A stretch of DNA of 28,640 nt from NCBI GenBank assembly GCA_023391815.1, contig JAEWAF010000020.1, forward strand, positions 1 through 28,640. Reading direction: 5' to 3'. The notes under the pieces are model-generated. The model saw nothing but the letters and a program-made list of their open reading frames with translations, ran no database searches and had not been told where the DNA came from. A program made the position numbers and the translations under genes. Every line of letters starts with the position of its first letter. Positions within the stretch are counted from its first letter, which is position 1. Of the stretch, positions 8,163-16,798 are shown piece after piece. Source of the stretch: Pseudomonadota bacterium. GTDB lineage: Bacteria; Pseudomonadota; Gammaproteobacteria; Steroidobacterales; Steroidobacteraceae.

Positions 8163-9125
8163 GTGGACGCCATATTGATTGCCTTGCAGGACTTCCTCGG
8201 CGACAGCGGCGGCGCCGGAATTCTATTCATGGTACTCGCGGCCGCCGCCGCCTTTGCGTTGACGATGGGGCTGTCCGCCTTCGTCGTAGGCTTGCTCGAT
8301 CCAGTCCGGCGGCGCCTCGGGCAACTCGGCTCGGGTAACGAGCGTCCCACCGCGACGGCAACGATGGCGGAGAGCCTGAGCAACTTCGCGACATTCGTCA
8401 CACCTCGCTCGGACCGCGAGCGTCAACGGATCGAGCGTCTGCTCATTCACGCAGGCTTTCGTTCACCGAGTGCGCGCACGTTGTACTACGGGATCAAAGC
8501 ACTCGCCGTCATGGTTCTTCCCATCGGGGTGCTGCTGACCTCACCCTGGTTTCCGAGGATCTCCACCAATCAACTGATGCTGTTCGCCGCCGGCGCGGGT
8601 TACTTCGGCTGGATCGGTTGCTCCATGTGGCTGGATCGTCAGGTCGCGAACCGTCAGCGCGCACTGCGCTCCGGATTTCCCGACGCGCTGGATCTGCTCG
8701 TCGTCTGCGTCGAATCCGGCTTGGGACTTGCGCCCGCTCTCCAGCGAGTCGCGGACGAACTGGCGGTGAGTCATCCGGCATTGGCGGAGGAGCTCGCGCT
8801 GGTGAATGCCGAGATGCGTGCCGGCGTTGAGCGCGGCGTGGCCCTGAAGAATCTCTCCGAGCGAACCGGGTTGGACGATATTCGCGGCATGACTGCACTA
8901 CTGGTGCAGACCATGCGCTTTGGCACCAGCATCGCGGATGCCTTGCGTGTCTATTCCGAGGAGTTTCGCGACAAACGCACTCAGGCCGCCGAAGAGCAGG
9001 CCGCGAAGATCGGCACCAAGATGGTGTTCCCGCTGGTGTTGTTCCTGTTTCCTTCGTTCTTTCTGGTCGTCATCGGCCCGGCCGTCATCGGCTTGATCGA
9101 TGTCTTCGGCAAGCTTGCACGCTAG
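8163..9125 (+). CDS. tadC: Tad inner-membrane platform protein TadC
   Basis: A 320-residue T2SSF-domain membrane protein, the partner of TadB. It has an N-terminal membrane segment (about residues 18-45, LFMVLAAAAAFALTMGLSAF), 'RQRIERLLIHAGFRS', two central hydrophobic stretches, the motif 'FPDALDLLVVCVESGLGLAPALQRVA' and a C-terminal membrane hairpin 'PLVLFLFPSFFLVVIGPAVIGLIDVF'. I chose GTG at 8163: AGGAG at 8153-8157 is five bases before it and it starts just after tadB. The frame is open further upstream, but that part overlaps tadB and is a shadow. This is the last Tad gene here; the next gene converges seven bases later, and no clear hairpin separates them. Confidence 0.91.
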   Translation: MDAILIALQDFLGDSGGAGILFMVLAAAAAFALTMGLSAFVVGLLDPVRRRLGQLGSGNERPTATATMAESLSNFATFVTPRSDRERQRIERLLIHAGFRSPSARTLYYGIKALAVMVLPIGVLLTSPWFPRISTNQLMLFAAGAGYFGWIGCSMWLDRQVANRQRALRSGFPDALDLLVVCVESGLGLAPALQRVADELAVSHPALAEELALVNAEMRAGVERGVALKNLSERTGLDDIRGMTALLVQTMRFGTSIADALRVYSEEFRDKRTQAAEEQAAKIGTKMVFPLVLFLFPSFFLVVIGPAVIGLIDVFGKLAR

Positions 9126-9132
9126 AGCACAG

Positions 9133-9942
9133 CTACTTCGTTACTCCCTCAGAAGTCTTGAGCAACTGCGACTCCACCACCACCTCCTCCACCAACGGCA
9201 CCACCTTCCGCAACGTCAACGACGGCGCGCCCTCCGGCCGGCGCTCCGCACACACCGCCATCAAATGCTCCGCGCTCGGTCGATACTGCCAGAAGCTCCA
9301 CCGATTCGCGTCATCTCCTAACGCTGGATCGATCGCGATATTCACCGCGCGCTCGTGTGGGTAATGAAAGCTGAACTGCCCGAGCGGAATGGATAGCCCC
9401 ATGCCGCGCGCCTTGATATAGGACTCCTTGAACGTCCAGTATTCGAAGAACCGATCTTGCTGGCGATCAGGAGGGACTGTCGCGAGTTCCTCCACTTCGG
9501 GCGGCGCAAAGAAACGATCGGCGATATCGAGAGAGACCTCGCGGGTTCGCAAGTTCTCCACGTCGACACCCAGCTCACGGCGGTGAGTGACGGCCAACGC
9601 GATCAGCCCCTTGGTATGCGAAATGTTGAAGCACAGGCCGCATTCGTCGGGGCTCAGGTTGGAGATCGCCGGTCGACCGTAGTGATTGTTGGCGAACCGC
9701 CAGTCCGTGGGCGCAACATGTTGATAGCGCGACAACACAGTCCTCACCATCGCGCGAGTCACGAGATACCGTCGCTGGTCATCCGGGAAATAGAAACGGA
9801 ATTCCTTACCGCGCTCCTCCTCGGTCAGCAGCGCGCGATACTGTTCATGCAGTCGCGGATCGGCGATTTCATGGTAATAAGCGAGCCACACATCGATGTG
9901 GTGCTCGCTCGCAACCAGGGTGTCTCGGCTTGATGGGGTCAT
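9133..9942 (-). CDS. Sfp-type 4'-phosphopantetheinyl transferase
   Basis: A 269-residue enzyme that moves the phosphopantetheine arm of CoA onto carrier-protein domains. The family's motifs are present: 'NISHT' at 106-110 (His109), 'GVDVEN' at 125-130 (Mg-binding Asp127 and Glu129) and 'WTFKESYIKARG' at 169-180 (Lys172, Glu173, Lys177). The length and two-lobed layout match the Sfp/HetI group, which acts on polyketide, non-ribosomal peptide or aryl polyene carriers rather than fatty-acid ACP; the target is not in this window. ATG at 9942 overlaps the stop of the upstream phosphoesterase (ATGA), so I prefer it to the ATG at 9957. It converges with tadC at a gap of seven bases. Confidence 0.92.
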   Translation of the reverse strand: MTPSSRDTLVASEHHIDVWLAYYHEIADPRLHEQYRALLTEEERGKEFRFYFPDDQRRYLVTRAMVRTVLSRYQHVAPTDWRFANNHYGRPAISNLSPDECGLCFNISHTKGLIALAVTHRRELGVDVENLRTREVSLDIADRFFAPPEVEELATVPPDRQQDRFFEYWTFKESYIKARGMGLSIPLGQFSFHYPHERAVNIAIDPALGDDANRWSFWQYRPSAEHLMAVCAERRPEGAPSLTLRKVVPLVEEVVVESQLLKTSEGVTK

Positions 9943-10706
9943 AGCTCGTCGATGCAAAGGAGTCGGCGCGCGGTAATGCGCTCCTCGCCCGGATAGCCCA
10001 AGGCGTTATTGATGTACGTTACACCGTCGATATCGATGCGGCGATTGATATGGCTGTGACCATATACGTGCATGCTCGATCCGAGTTGCCGCAGTTGTTC
10101 GTCGATGCGTGTGCTCCCGAGGACCGGATCCAGGAATCGATGTCTGCTCGAGACATGCACCGGTATCAAATCGATGCGGGGCAGAAAATGAGAAAAGGTG
10201 ATGACCTTGGCGGCGCTTCGTGCCGGAGTTAGCAGGTTCCGGTCCATGAAATGGCTCGCGACCTCTTGCGGACCGAAGCCCGCCGGCCAGCGACAGGCCC
10301 GGTAATCCATCCAAACGTCGTATAGATCGGCGCTCGGCTGGCCGAAGGAATAGTCGTACCAGCTTAACAAAGGCGCGAATAGCACGTCGCCCCGCCAATG
10401 CGGTTGCATGGACGCGCCGTTACGCTCGACGATCGCGGCCACATCAGCGAACTTTTGCAACGAGGTTCGTTCGGGCGCCTCGCCCAGCACCCAGACATCG
10501 TGGTTCCCCGGGACGAACAGCACTTTCGCGAAGCGAATCGCGAGCTCGTTCAGACAGCTCGCCAGTTGCGAGAGCCTGTGAGTGACATCGCCGGCCAGAA
10601 TCAGCAGGTCGTCCCGATAATCCAGCCGCGACAGGTTCCGCACCCATTGGACATTGACGTCGTAGTCGACGTGAATATCCGAGACAGCGAAGACCCTGAG
10701 CCCCAT
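9939..10706 (-). CDS. calcineurin-like metallophosphoesterase
   Basis: A 255-residue cytoplasmic phosphoesterase with the complete metal-binding set: 'SDIHVD' (Asp10, His12), 'AGDVTH' (Asp40), 'GNHD' at 67-70, 'FSHFLPR' and 'YGHSH'. This order and spacing are typical of the Ser/Thr phosphatase-like fold with two metals. The substrate cannot be told from sequence; small nucleotides, phosphopantetheine or phospholipid-like compounds are all possible. I place the start at ATG 10706 because the conserved fold begins at once (MGLRVFAVSDIH); a TTG at 10745 would add 13 residues. It overlaps the phosphopantetheinyl transferase by four bases, so the two are probably translated together. Confidence 0.88.
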   Translation of the reverse strand: MGLRVFAVSDIHVDYDVNVQWVRNLSRLDYRDDLLILAGDVTHRLSQLASCLNELAIRFAKVLFVPGNHDVWVLGEAPERTSLQKFADVAAIVERNGASMQPHWRGDVLFAPLLSWYDYSFGQPSADLYDVWMDYRACRWPAGFGPQEVASHFMDRNLLTPARSAAKVITFSHFLPRIDLIPVHVSSRHRFLDPVLGSTRIDEQLRQLGSSMHVYGHSHINRRIDIDGVTYINNALGYPGEERITARRLLCIDEL

Positions 10707-10816
10707 CGCCACAGCATGGGCTACGAACCCCCGCTCTGTCGACAACCATCGGCGGTCGTCAGGCGGCCATGCGGGCGGGATTGGGCGCGTCAGGGCTGAG
10801 CGTTAAGACAGCGGCC

Positions 10817-11356
10817 TCATTCGCAGAATCTGGCCAGATTGGCGAGCGACGCTGCGAGGCCAGCGGCGTGGTCTTCGGGCCGAATGCCGCTGGGAACGTT
10901 CTCGCATCGGACGTCCACTCGCGTGCCCTCGGGCACCGGCATGAACGTCCATGTGATCTTCATCTCACCCGCGAACGCGGGGTCATCGGAATCGAACGTG
11001 ACTAGCTGGGCGATCAGCCGGCCCGGCACCAGCTCGATGAACCGTCCCTGCACCGAGTCGGAGCTCTCCGTGGTCTTGCCCGATGCCGTCGGCTGATCGT
11101 AGGTGAGCACCATTCGATAAGTGCCGCCCACGCGCGGCTCGAATTGCTCGACGCGAGCGGTCATGCCATCCGGCGGCAGCCAGACCACCAGCGACTGTGG
11201 ATCCAGGTGAGCGCGATAGATTCTTTCCGGAGTCGCATGAATGATTCGAGATGCCGAGTCGACTCGGTGAGGCGACTCGAACTCGTGCAGATAGCACGCA
11301 GGCGAGCTGTACTCCCGCGGCTCATCGTCGTCGTTTCCCAATCGCTGCTCGTTCAT
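10817..11356 (-). CDS. SRPBCC / AHSA1-like domain protein
   Basis: A 179-residue protein with one START-like (SRPBCC) fold of the AHSA1 type, a helix-grip cavity that binds hydrophobic ligands. Key stretches are 'ASRIIHATPERIYRAHLDP', 'WLPPDGMTARVEQFEPRVGGTYRM', 'GRFIELVPGRLIAQLVTF' and 'MKITWTFMPVPEGTRVDV', ending in the usual amphipathic helix 'GLAASLANLARFCE'. The first 30 residues are polar and acidic. The start at 11356 has a GGGAGGGAC ribosome site seven bases upstream; the frame runs on to 11473, but that part lies in the promoter region facing the catalase gene. No ligand or partner is evident. It could be cotranscribed with the phosphoesterase 110 bases downstream. Confidence 0.84.
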   Translation of the reverse strand: MNEQRLGNDDDEPREYSSPACYLHEFESPHRVDSASRIIHATPERIYRAHLDPQSLVVWLPPDGMTARVEQFEPRVGGTYRMVLTYDQPTASGKTTESSDSVQGRFIELVPGRLIAQLVTFDSDDPAFAGEMKITWTFMPVPEGTRVDVRCENVPSGIRPEDHAAGLAASLANLARFCE

Positions 11357-11494
11357 ATCGTCCCTCCCCGCGTTTGCGGAGCTTACCGCAGGAATGCGGT
11401 CGACGGCATTGCGGATAGAGCCAAGGAACAGTGCCTTCCGAGCGAGGATTGCTTTCCAACGTCCCTCGCCCACCGCTCATCCAAGGAGCTTCTC

Positions 11495-13132
11495 ATGGCC
11501 GAACAGCATCGCACGCTGACCACTCGTCAGGGTCATCCAGTCACCGACAATCAGAGTCTGCGCTCCGTCGGCGAGCGCGGCCCGGCAACGCTGGAGAATT
11601 ATCAGTTCATCGAAAAGATCACGCACTTCGATCGCGAGCGAATTCCCGAACGCGTCGTGCATGCTCGCGGCACCGGCGCGCATGGATATTTCGAAGCGTA
11701 CGGGAAAATCGGCAAGGAGCCCGCGTCCAAATACACGCGTGCGAAAGTGCTGACACAACCCGGCATCAAGACGCCGGTGTTCGTTCGCTTCTCGACCGTG
11801 ATCGGCGGCAAGGAATCACCCGAAACGGCGCGCGATCCCCGCGGCTTCGCCATCAAGTTCAAGACCGTCGACGGCAACTGGGACCTGGTCGGCAACAACC
11901 TGAAGATCTTTTTCATTCGCGACGCCATCAAGTTTCCGGACATGATCCACGCCTTCAAACCCGACCCGGTGTCGAACCGGCAGGAGCCATGGCGCTTCTA
12001 CGATTTCGTCTCGTTGCATCCGGAAGCGTTGCACATGGTTACGTGGGTGAAGAGCCCGTGGGGCATCCCCGCCGACTATCGCCACATGGAAGGCTCCAGC
12101 GTGAATACATACAAACTGGTCGATGCGCGCGGTCAGGCGGTGCTGTGCAAATTCTCGTTCCAGCCCAAGCTCGGCGTGAAGAACCTCACCAGCAAGCAGG
12201 CGGCCGAGATCCAGGCGAAAGACGTGGGACACGCCACGCACGATCTCTACGACGCCATCGAGCGGCGCGAATTTCCGGAATGGGAGATGTGCGTGCAGAT
12301 CATGGCGGACGGCGAGCATCCCGAGCTCGACTTCGATCCGCTGGACGACACCAAGCGCTGGCCCGAAGACAAGTTTCCGTTGTTGCCGGTCGGGCGACTG
12401 GTGCTCGATCGCAACCCATCGAACGTGTTCGCGGAGACCGAGCAGTCGGCCTTCGGCACCGGCGTGCTGGTCGACGGCATCGATTTCTCGGACGACAAGA
12501 TGTTGCAGGGTCGGACGCTCTCCTACTCGGACACCCAACGGTATCGCGTCGGCCCCAACTACCTGCAATTGCCGGTGAACGCGCCGGAGAAGGCCGCGAC
12601 GACGAATCAGCGCGACGGGCAGATGGCGTACATCGTCGACGGCGGCGGCGAGAACCCGCACGTCAACTACGAGCCGAGCAACATGGGCGGCCTGCGCGAA
12701 GCGGCGCGTCGTGGCCCGGACTATCATCAATACGTCGAGGGTCATCTGGGCCGTTATCAAACGACCCGGACTCGCGAGGATTACATACAAGCCGGCGAGC
12801 GCTATCGCAGCTTCGAGGAGTGGGAGCGAGAGGATCTGATCGAGAATCTCGTCACCGATCTGAAGCAGTGCCCGGAGACCATTCAGCTGCGCATGGTGTG
12901 GCACTTCTGGCACTGTGATCCGGACTACGGCACGCGCGTCGCGCAAGGCGCGGGCATCGATATTGAGAAAGCGAAGGCGCTACCGCCGCTCGAAGGCAAG
13001 CCGGCGCCGGGCGAGGATCGCGAGGGCCCGACCTACACGGATGGCTCGCCCGAAGACGACACTGTGGAATCGAAGATGGCGGCGAGGCCAGCGAAGCGAA
13101 GCGGCGGCGGGCGAGATATGCGACACAGGTGA
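11495..13132 (+). CDS. monofunctional heme catalase
   Basis: A 545-residue catalase that turns hydrogen peroxide into water and oxygen. The active site is present: catalytic His56 in 'RVVHARGTGAHGYFE', the distal Asn in 'DLVGNNLKIFFIRD' (134-135), and the proximal heme motif 'RTLSYSDTQRYR' with Arg340 and the heme ligand Tyr344. At 545 residues it lies between small-subunit catalases (about 480-500) and the large ones (about 750), and it lacks the flavodoxin-like C-terminal domain. The last 45 residues are charged and low in complexity (ending GGGRDMRHR). There is no signal peptide, so it is cytoplasmic. ATG 11495 has AAGGAG six bases upstream; the longer open frame from 11144 is antisense to the SRPBCC gene. 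Confidence 0.95.
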   Translation: MAEQHRTLTTRQGHPVTDNQSLRSVGERGPATLENYQFIEKITHFDRERIPERVVHARGTGAHGYFEAYGKIGKEPASKYTRAKVLTQPGIKTPVFVRFSTVIGGKESPETARDPRGFAIKFKTVDGNWDLVGNNLKIFFIRDAIKFPDMIHAFKPDPVSNRQEPWRFYDFVSLHPEALHMVTWVKSPWGIPADYRHMEGSSVNTYKLVDARGQAVLCKFSFQPKLGVKNLTSKQAAEIQAKDVGHATHDLYDAIERREFPEWEMCVQIMADGEHPELDFDPLDDTKRWPEDKFPLLPVGRLVLDRNPSNVFAETEQSAFGTGVLVDGIDFSDDKMLQGRTLSYSDTQRYRVGPNYLQLPVNAPEKAATTNQRDGQMAYIVDGGGENPHVNYEPSNMGGLREAARRGPDYHQYVEGHLGRYQTTRTREDYIQAGERYRSFEEWEREDLIENLVTDLKQCPETIQLRMVWHFWHCDPDYGTRVAQGAGIDIEKAKALPPLEGKPAPGEDREGPTYTDGSPEDDTVESKMAARPAKRSGGGRDMRHR

Positions 13133-13210
13133 GCGGGATCGTCCGGCGATGCGGCGTAGCCGCGTTCGCTCACACGTCCTGGCAGGCGGCGCCGCCGAAT
13201 GGTACTGTTC
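13133..13210. other. intergenic spacer after the catalase gene
   Basis: Short gap between the catalase stop and the first operator. It holds a small perfect hairpin (GCGGC-gta-GCCGC, 13151-13163) with no T-run, so it is at best a weak terminator. Nothing else is recognised. Confidence 0.4.
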
Positions 13211-13226
13211 ATTTATATGACGAATA
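13211..13226 (+). promoter_or_regulatory. putative GntR operator, site A (before the regulator gene)
   Basis: The sequence ATTTATATGACGAATA lies 16 bases before the GTG of the GntR-family gene. The same 16-mer with two changes occurs at 19031-19046 and with three changes at 23330-23345. An AT-rich block of this kind stands out in GC-rich surroundings. Its core TTCGTCATATAA (read on the minus strand) is imperfectly palindromic, as expected for a dimeric FadR-type regulator. The position suggests autoregulation. Confidence 0.6.
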
Positions 13227-13242
13227 GGACATTCGACTCGCC

Positions 13243-13983
13243 GTGATCGATACCACTCCCGCGGAGCTGCGGCTCAACCTTGGCCGGAACCTCACCCATG
13301 GCCTGCTCGACGCGCTCGGTCGCGCGATCGTCACGGGCCAATATGAAGACGGTTCGTTTCCCACCGAAGCGGAGCTGGCGAAACAACATGGCGTGAGCCG
13401 CTCGGTGACCCGGGAAGCGGTCAAGATGCTGACCGCGAAGGGATTGGTCAGCGCGCGGCCACGTCAGGGCACGATCGTGCAGCCGCGCTCGTCGTGGAAT
13501 CTGTTCGACACCGACGTGTTGCGCTGGCTGTTGAACCGGAAGTTTTCTCTGGATCTGCTCAGACAATTCAATCAGCTGCGCAGTGCCATCGAGCCCGAAG
13601 CCGCGGCGCTCGCCGCCCTGCTCGCCGACGAGCACGATCTGGCGGCGATCAACGCGGGCCTGGCGCGAATGAAAGCCGCGGAAGCCGGCGCCGATCAAAC
13701 GCTCGACGCCGACATCGCATTTCATGTGGCGGTGTTGAAGGGCTCGAAGAATCCGTTCTTCGCTCAATTTCAGGACGTCGTGGCCACGGCGCTGCGCAGT
13801 TCCATTCAGTTCACGAACCGCATCAAGGGACATTCGGCGAGCATTCCCGATCATGCCGCCGTCGCGCAGGCCATCGCGAAGCGCCAACCGGAGAAGGCAC
13901 GCGCGGCAATGAAGAAGCTCGTCAGCGACGTGCTCGATCTGATCGATACCGAAGCGAAGAACGGCAAGTCGAAACGGGGCTGA
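13243..13983 (+). CDS. GntR-family (FadR subgroup) transcription regulator
   Basis: A 246-residue repressor-type protein. Residues about 14-82 form the winged helix-turn-helix: 'GRAIVTGQYEDGSFPTEAELAKQHGVSRSVTREAVKMLTAKGLVSARPRQGTIV' read in short pieces shows the GntR pattern 'P-T-E-x-E-L-A-x-x-x-G-V-S-R-S-x-x-R-E-A' and the wing 'RxGTxV'. Residues about 100-235 form an all-helical FCD effector domain with 'DADIAFHVAVL' and two later histidines (GHSASIPDH), which usually bind a metal and a sugar acid or other carboxylate. It starts with GTG at 13243; AGGA stands 13 bases before it, so the ribosome site is weak. It lies next to sugar genes that share its operator motif, so a sugar acid such as an aldonate or 2-keto-3-deoxyaldonate is the likely effector (inferred). 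Confidence 0.9.
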   Translation: MIDTTPAELRLNLGRNLTHGLLDALGRAIVTGQYEDGSFPTEAELAKQHGVSRSVTREAVKMLTAKGLVSARPRQGTIVQPRSSWNLFDTDVLRWLLNRKFSLDLLRQFNQLRSAIEPEAAALAALLADEHDLAAINAGLARMKAAEAGADQTLDADIAFHVAVLKGSKNPFFAQFQDVVATALRSSIQFTNRIKGHSASIPDHAAVAQAIAKRQPEKARAAMKKLVSDVLDLIDTEAKNGKSKRG

Positions 13984-14008
13984 GTCTGCCCACCCCGCTC
14001 CGGAATCG

Positions 14009-14030
14009 CGGCGAACGTCCGTGTTCGCCG
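14009..14030. terminator. hairpin between convergent genes
   Basis: A perfect inverted repeat, CGGCGAAC - GTCCGT - GTTCGCCG (8-bp stem, 6-base loop), lies in the 60-base gap between the regulator gene (+) and the receptor gene (-). Only a weak T-rich stretch follows on the plus strand, so it may act as a partial bidirectional terminator or an mRNA 3'-end stabiliser. Confidence 0.5.
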
Positions 14031-14043
14031 TCTGGTCCTTCGA

Positions 14044-16760
14044 TCAGAATCGCGTACGCAGGCTCACACCGAAGGTGCGCTCGTCGTCGCGCACATCGTG
14101 CGGGAACGATTCATTGCCGAAGTAGCTGTAGTACTTCGCCTTGGTGAGATTGGTACCGTCGATGCTGATGGTCAGATAGTCCGTGAAGTCGTAGCCCAGC
14201 GAGAAGTCCAGCCGGCCATTGTCACGCACGCCGTTGAACTGCGGCCCACTGCCGACCGGCGCCAGCAACGTGTTGAGCAACGTTTCGGTGTAGTCGGAAC
14301 GGTGCGTATAGATCAACCGCCCCGTGACGCCCGACTGTTCGTATAGCAAACCGACGTTGTAGCTGTACTTCGAGACGCCCTGCAGCTCCCTGCCCTCCAG
14401 CGGATCGCCCTTGGTCGTGACTTCGCTGTCCGCCAGCGTGAAGTTCGCCAGCGCGCCGAAGCCGCTCCAGAAGCCTGGCAACCAATCGAAGAACATCTGT
14501 CCGGCGAGCTCGATACCTTGCAGCTGCGCGCTGCCGACGTTGCGCGGACGCGTGATGTTGTAAGTCACGCCATCGATCACCTCGGGACCGATCGCATCGA
14601 TGATCCGATCCTTGATGTCGCGATAATACAGACCTGCCGAAACGTAGCTGCTGCGGGCGAAGTAGTACCACCGTCAGATCGTACGCATCGGACATCTGCG
14701 ACTTCAGGTTTGGATTGCCGCCGAAACCGTTCGGACGAATGTTGGCGTTGATCGGCACTTCGTACGTCAGACCCGGATTGAGATCCTCGAACGCGGGGCG
14801 TGCCATGGTCCGGGCCGCCGAGAAGCGCAGCTGCAATTCCGGCGAGAGCTTCAAACGCGCGCTGAAGTTCGGCAGGAAATCATTGTCGCTGGTATCGGTG
14901 CTCACCGGCGTCAGCACGGCGGACGGCGTAGGATTCTGCGGCGTCGGTGCCGGCGTGATCGTGCCCGTGCCCATCACCTCACGATCCGTGCGGACCAGGC
15001 GTCCACCGAGCAGACCGTCGAGCTCCCAGCCATTGCCGAACGTGAACTGGTATTTGCCCTGCAGATATCCGGAATAGCTCTGCTCGTTCGCATCGTAATT
15101 GCGAGTCGGGTTCCACGCCGGATCGCCCGCCGGCGCGCCGTAGATCGCACGCAGCGCATCGGTCTGGTCGAGCAGGAAGTCACGGTTGGGCGTCATCCAG
15201 TGCTGACCGCCGTTGATGTAGGAAATGCTCGAGGGCGAGCGCACCAGGAAGTTGCTCGGCAGGTTGACCGAGCTCACCAACGTGTTGCGATTGCCGCCGG
15301 GCGCGCCCGGACCGCCGGACACCGCACGGAATGTCGAGTCGCGATCGGCGTAACGAACGCCGAACTGTATCTGGCTGAGCCAGCCATCCAAATCGTACGC
15401 GCCGTTGCCGGCGACCGCGAACTGCTTGCCGACCGCATCGTTGAGGTCCTGATACAAACTGTTGGCGAAGCGGAAATCGTCCGCGATGCCGAGCAGGTTG
15501 CCGACCATGTCGGTGGTGCCATGCTTGTCGGCATTGATGGTCACGTCGACGGCGGAGACCTGCTTGCCGATGTCGACGATGATGGTCCGATTCTCGGTGT
15601 GCGAGCGCTGCAAGGAAACATCGCCGTCGAGATGCCAGGAGCCGGAGTTCCAGCGCGCGCCGGTCGCAAACAGATATTGATCCGTGCCGCTGTCCTTTGC
15701 CTGGGTGCTGGTCATGCCCGGTACGCCATTGAAGCGTGCCGATTGCCCGATGCACAAATCCTGCGGCGTGGTGCCGCCACCGAAACCGGCGCCGTCCACG
15801 TTATACCGACCGCAGCGATCGGTAGCGGTTACATTGGTGATGTTCTGCGCGGCGAAGATGTCGGAGAAGATGAAGTCCGTCTCCCAGCGCGACTCGTACT
15901 CCGTGTAAATGCCGTCGGCGTACAGCTCGAGCTCGTCGGAGGGCCGCCACTGGAACGCGGCATTGACCTGCGGACGCTGATAATCGCCGTATTGATTCAA
16001 GCCGCCGACGCAGGTCGGCAGGATCACGCCGGCGCCGCCCGCCGGACCGTTGCTGCCGGAGCGCGGGTCGCAATTGAACGAGATCGGGCGATCGAAATTG
16101 ATGTCGGAATAGGAAACGTTCAGCAACGCGCCCATTTCGCCGTTGCCCGCTTCCCAGCGATTGCTCACCAGGCCGCCGATGGTGCCGCTGAACTTGTCGG
16201 TGTTGTCGCCGTAGATGCCGCGCGTATTGAGCGCGCCGGTCCAGCCCGGCTCGAAATCGAACGGCTTGTGCAGACGCAGGTTGATGACTCCGGCGACGCC
16301 ACCCTCGATCAGGCTTGCGTTGCTGGACTTGAACACATCCGCGCCGGCCAGCGCTTCGGCCGGCAGATCCTGGAAGGCAAAGCCGCGACCCACGCCAGTG
16401 AAGATCTCGCGCCCGTCGAGCGTCGTCAGGATGCGGCAATACCGCGAATGATCGGATTCGCGATCTCGTTGTTGTCGTTGACCGTCACCTGCACGCCGGG
16501 CACGCGCTGGAGCGCGGCCGCCGTGGTGTTGTCGGGGAACTTGCCGATGTCGTCCGCGACGATCGAGTCCACGACCAGATCCGAGTTTTGTTTGATTTCC
16601 GCCGCCGCCTCGAGGCTGGCGCGCAGGCCGACCACCACGACCTCCTCGAGCTCGCCCGTTGGCGCGGTGGACTGTTGCTGTGTCGACTGGGCTAGACCGC
16701 CGATGTCGTGCCTAGCGCCAGCGCCGCCGACCAGCGCAGGATGCTGTTGACCGTTCCCAT
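14044..16760 (-). pseudogene. TonB-dependent receptor (Xanthomonas/Caulobacter type), three frameshifts
   Basis: About 900 residues of an outer-membrane TonB-dependent receptor can be read, but across three frames. The start ATG 16760 gives a signal peptide (MGTVNSILRWSAALALG) and runs into TAG at 16692-16694. Restoring one base there joins it to 'LAQSTQQQ', the TonB-box-like 'ELEEVVVVGLRASL' and the plug 'IVADDIGKFPDNTTAAALQRVPGV'. A second missing base near 16434 separates 'NPIIRGIA' from 'ILTTLDGREIFTGVGRGFAFQDL'. Near 14668 two bases are missing between 'DAYDLTV' and 'YYFARSSYVSAGLYY'. The barrel then ends normally in a C-terminal Phe (SLRTRF). The receptor would import oligosaccharides released by the propeller enzyme encoded 38 bases upstream. 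Either the gene is decaying or the sequence has local errors. Confidence 0.85.
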
Positions 16761-16798
16761 GACTCGTGCCCCCATTTTTCGAACCCGTCTCTCTCCAG

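Noticed and set aside
1..9125. Reading the pilus operon as type II secretion or type IVa pili
   Set aside because: The presence of CpaB, CpaE, two TadE-type proteins and split TadB/TadC is specific for Tad.
9160..9215. Repetitive-looking CCACCACCACCTCCTCCACC stretch
   Set aside because: It codes in frame for the Val/Glu-rich C-terminus of the phosphopantetheinyl transferase and is not a repeat array.
11144..11494. Upstream extension of the catalase frame
   Set aside because: It overlaps the SRPBCC gene on the other strand and the shared promoter gap; ATG 11495 with AAGGAG and the family length decide the start.
15200..16750. Open frame of 516 codons on the plus strand
   Set aside because: It is antisense to the receptor gene, whose minus-strand frames carry clear TonB-receptor motifs; the plus frame has no recognisable domain and arises from high GC content.
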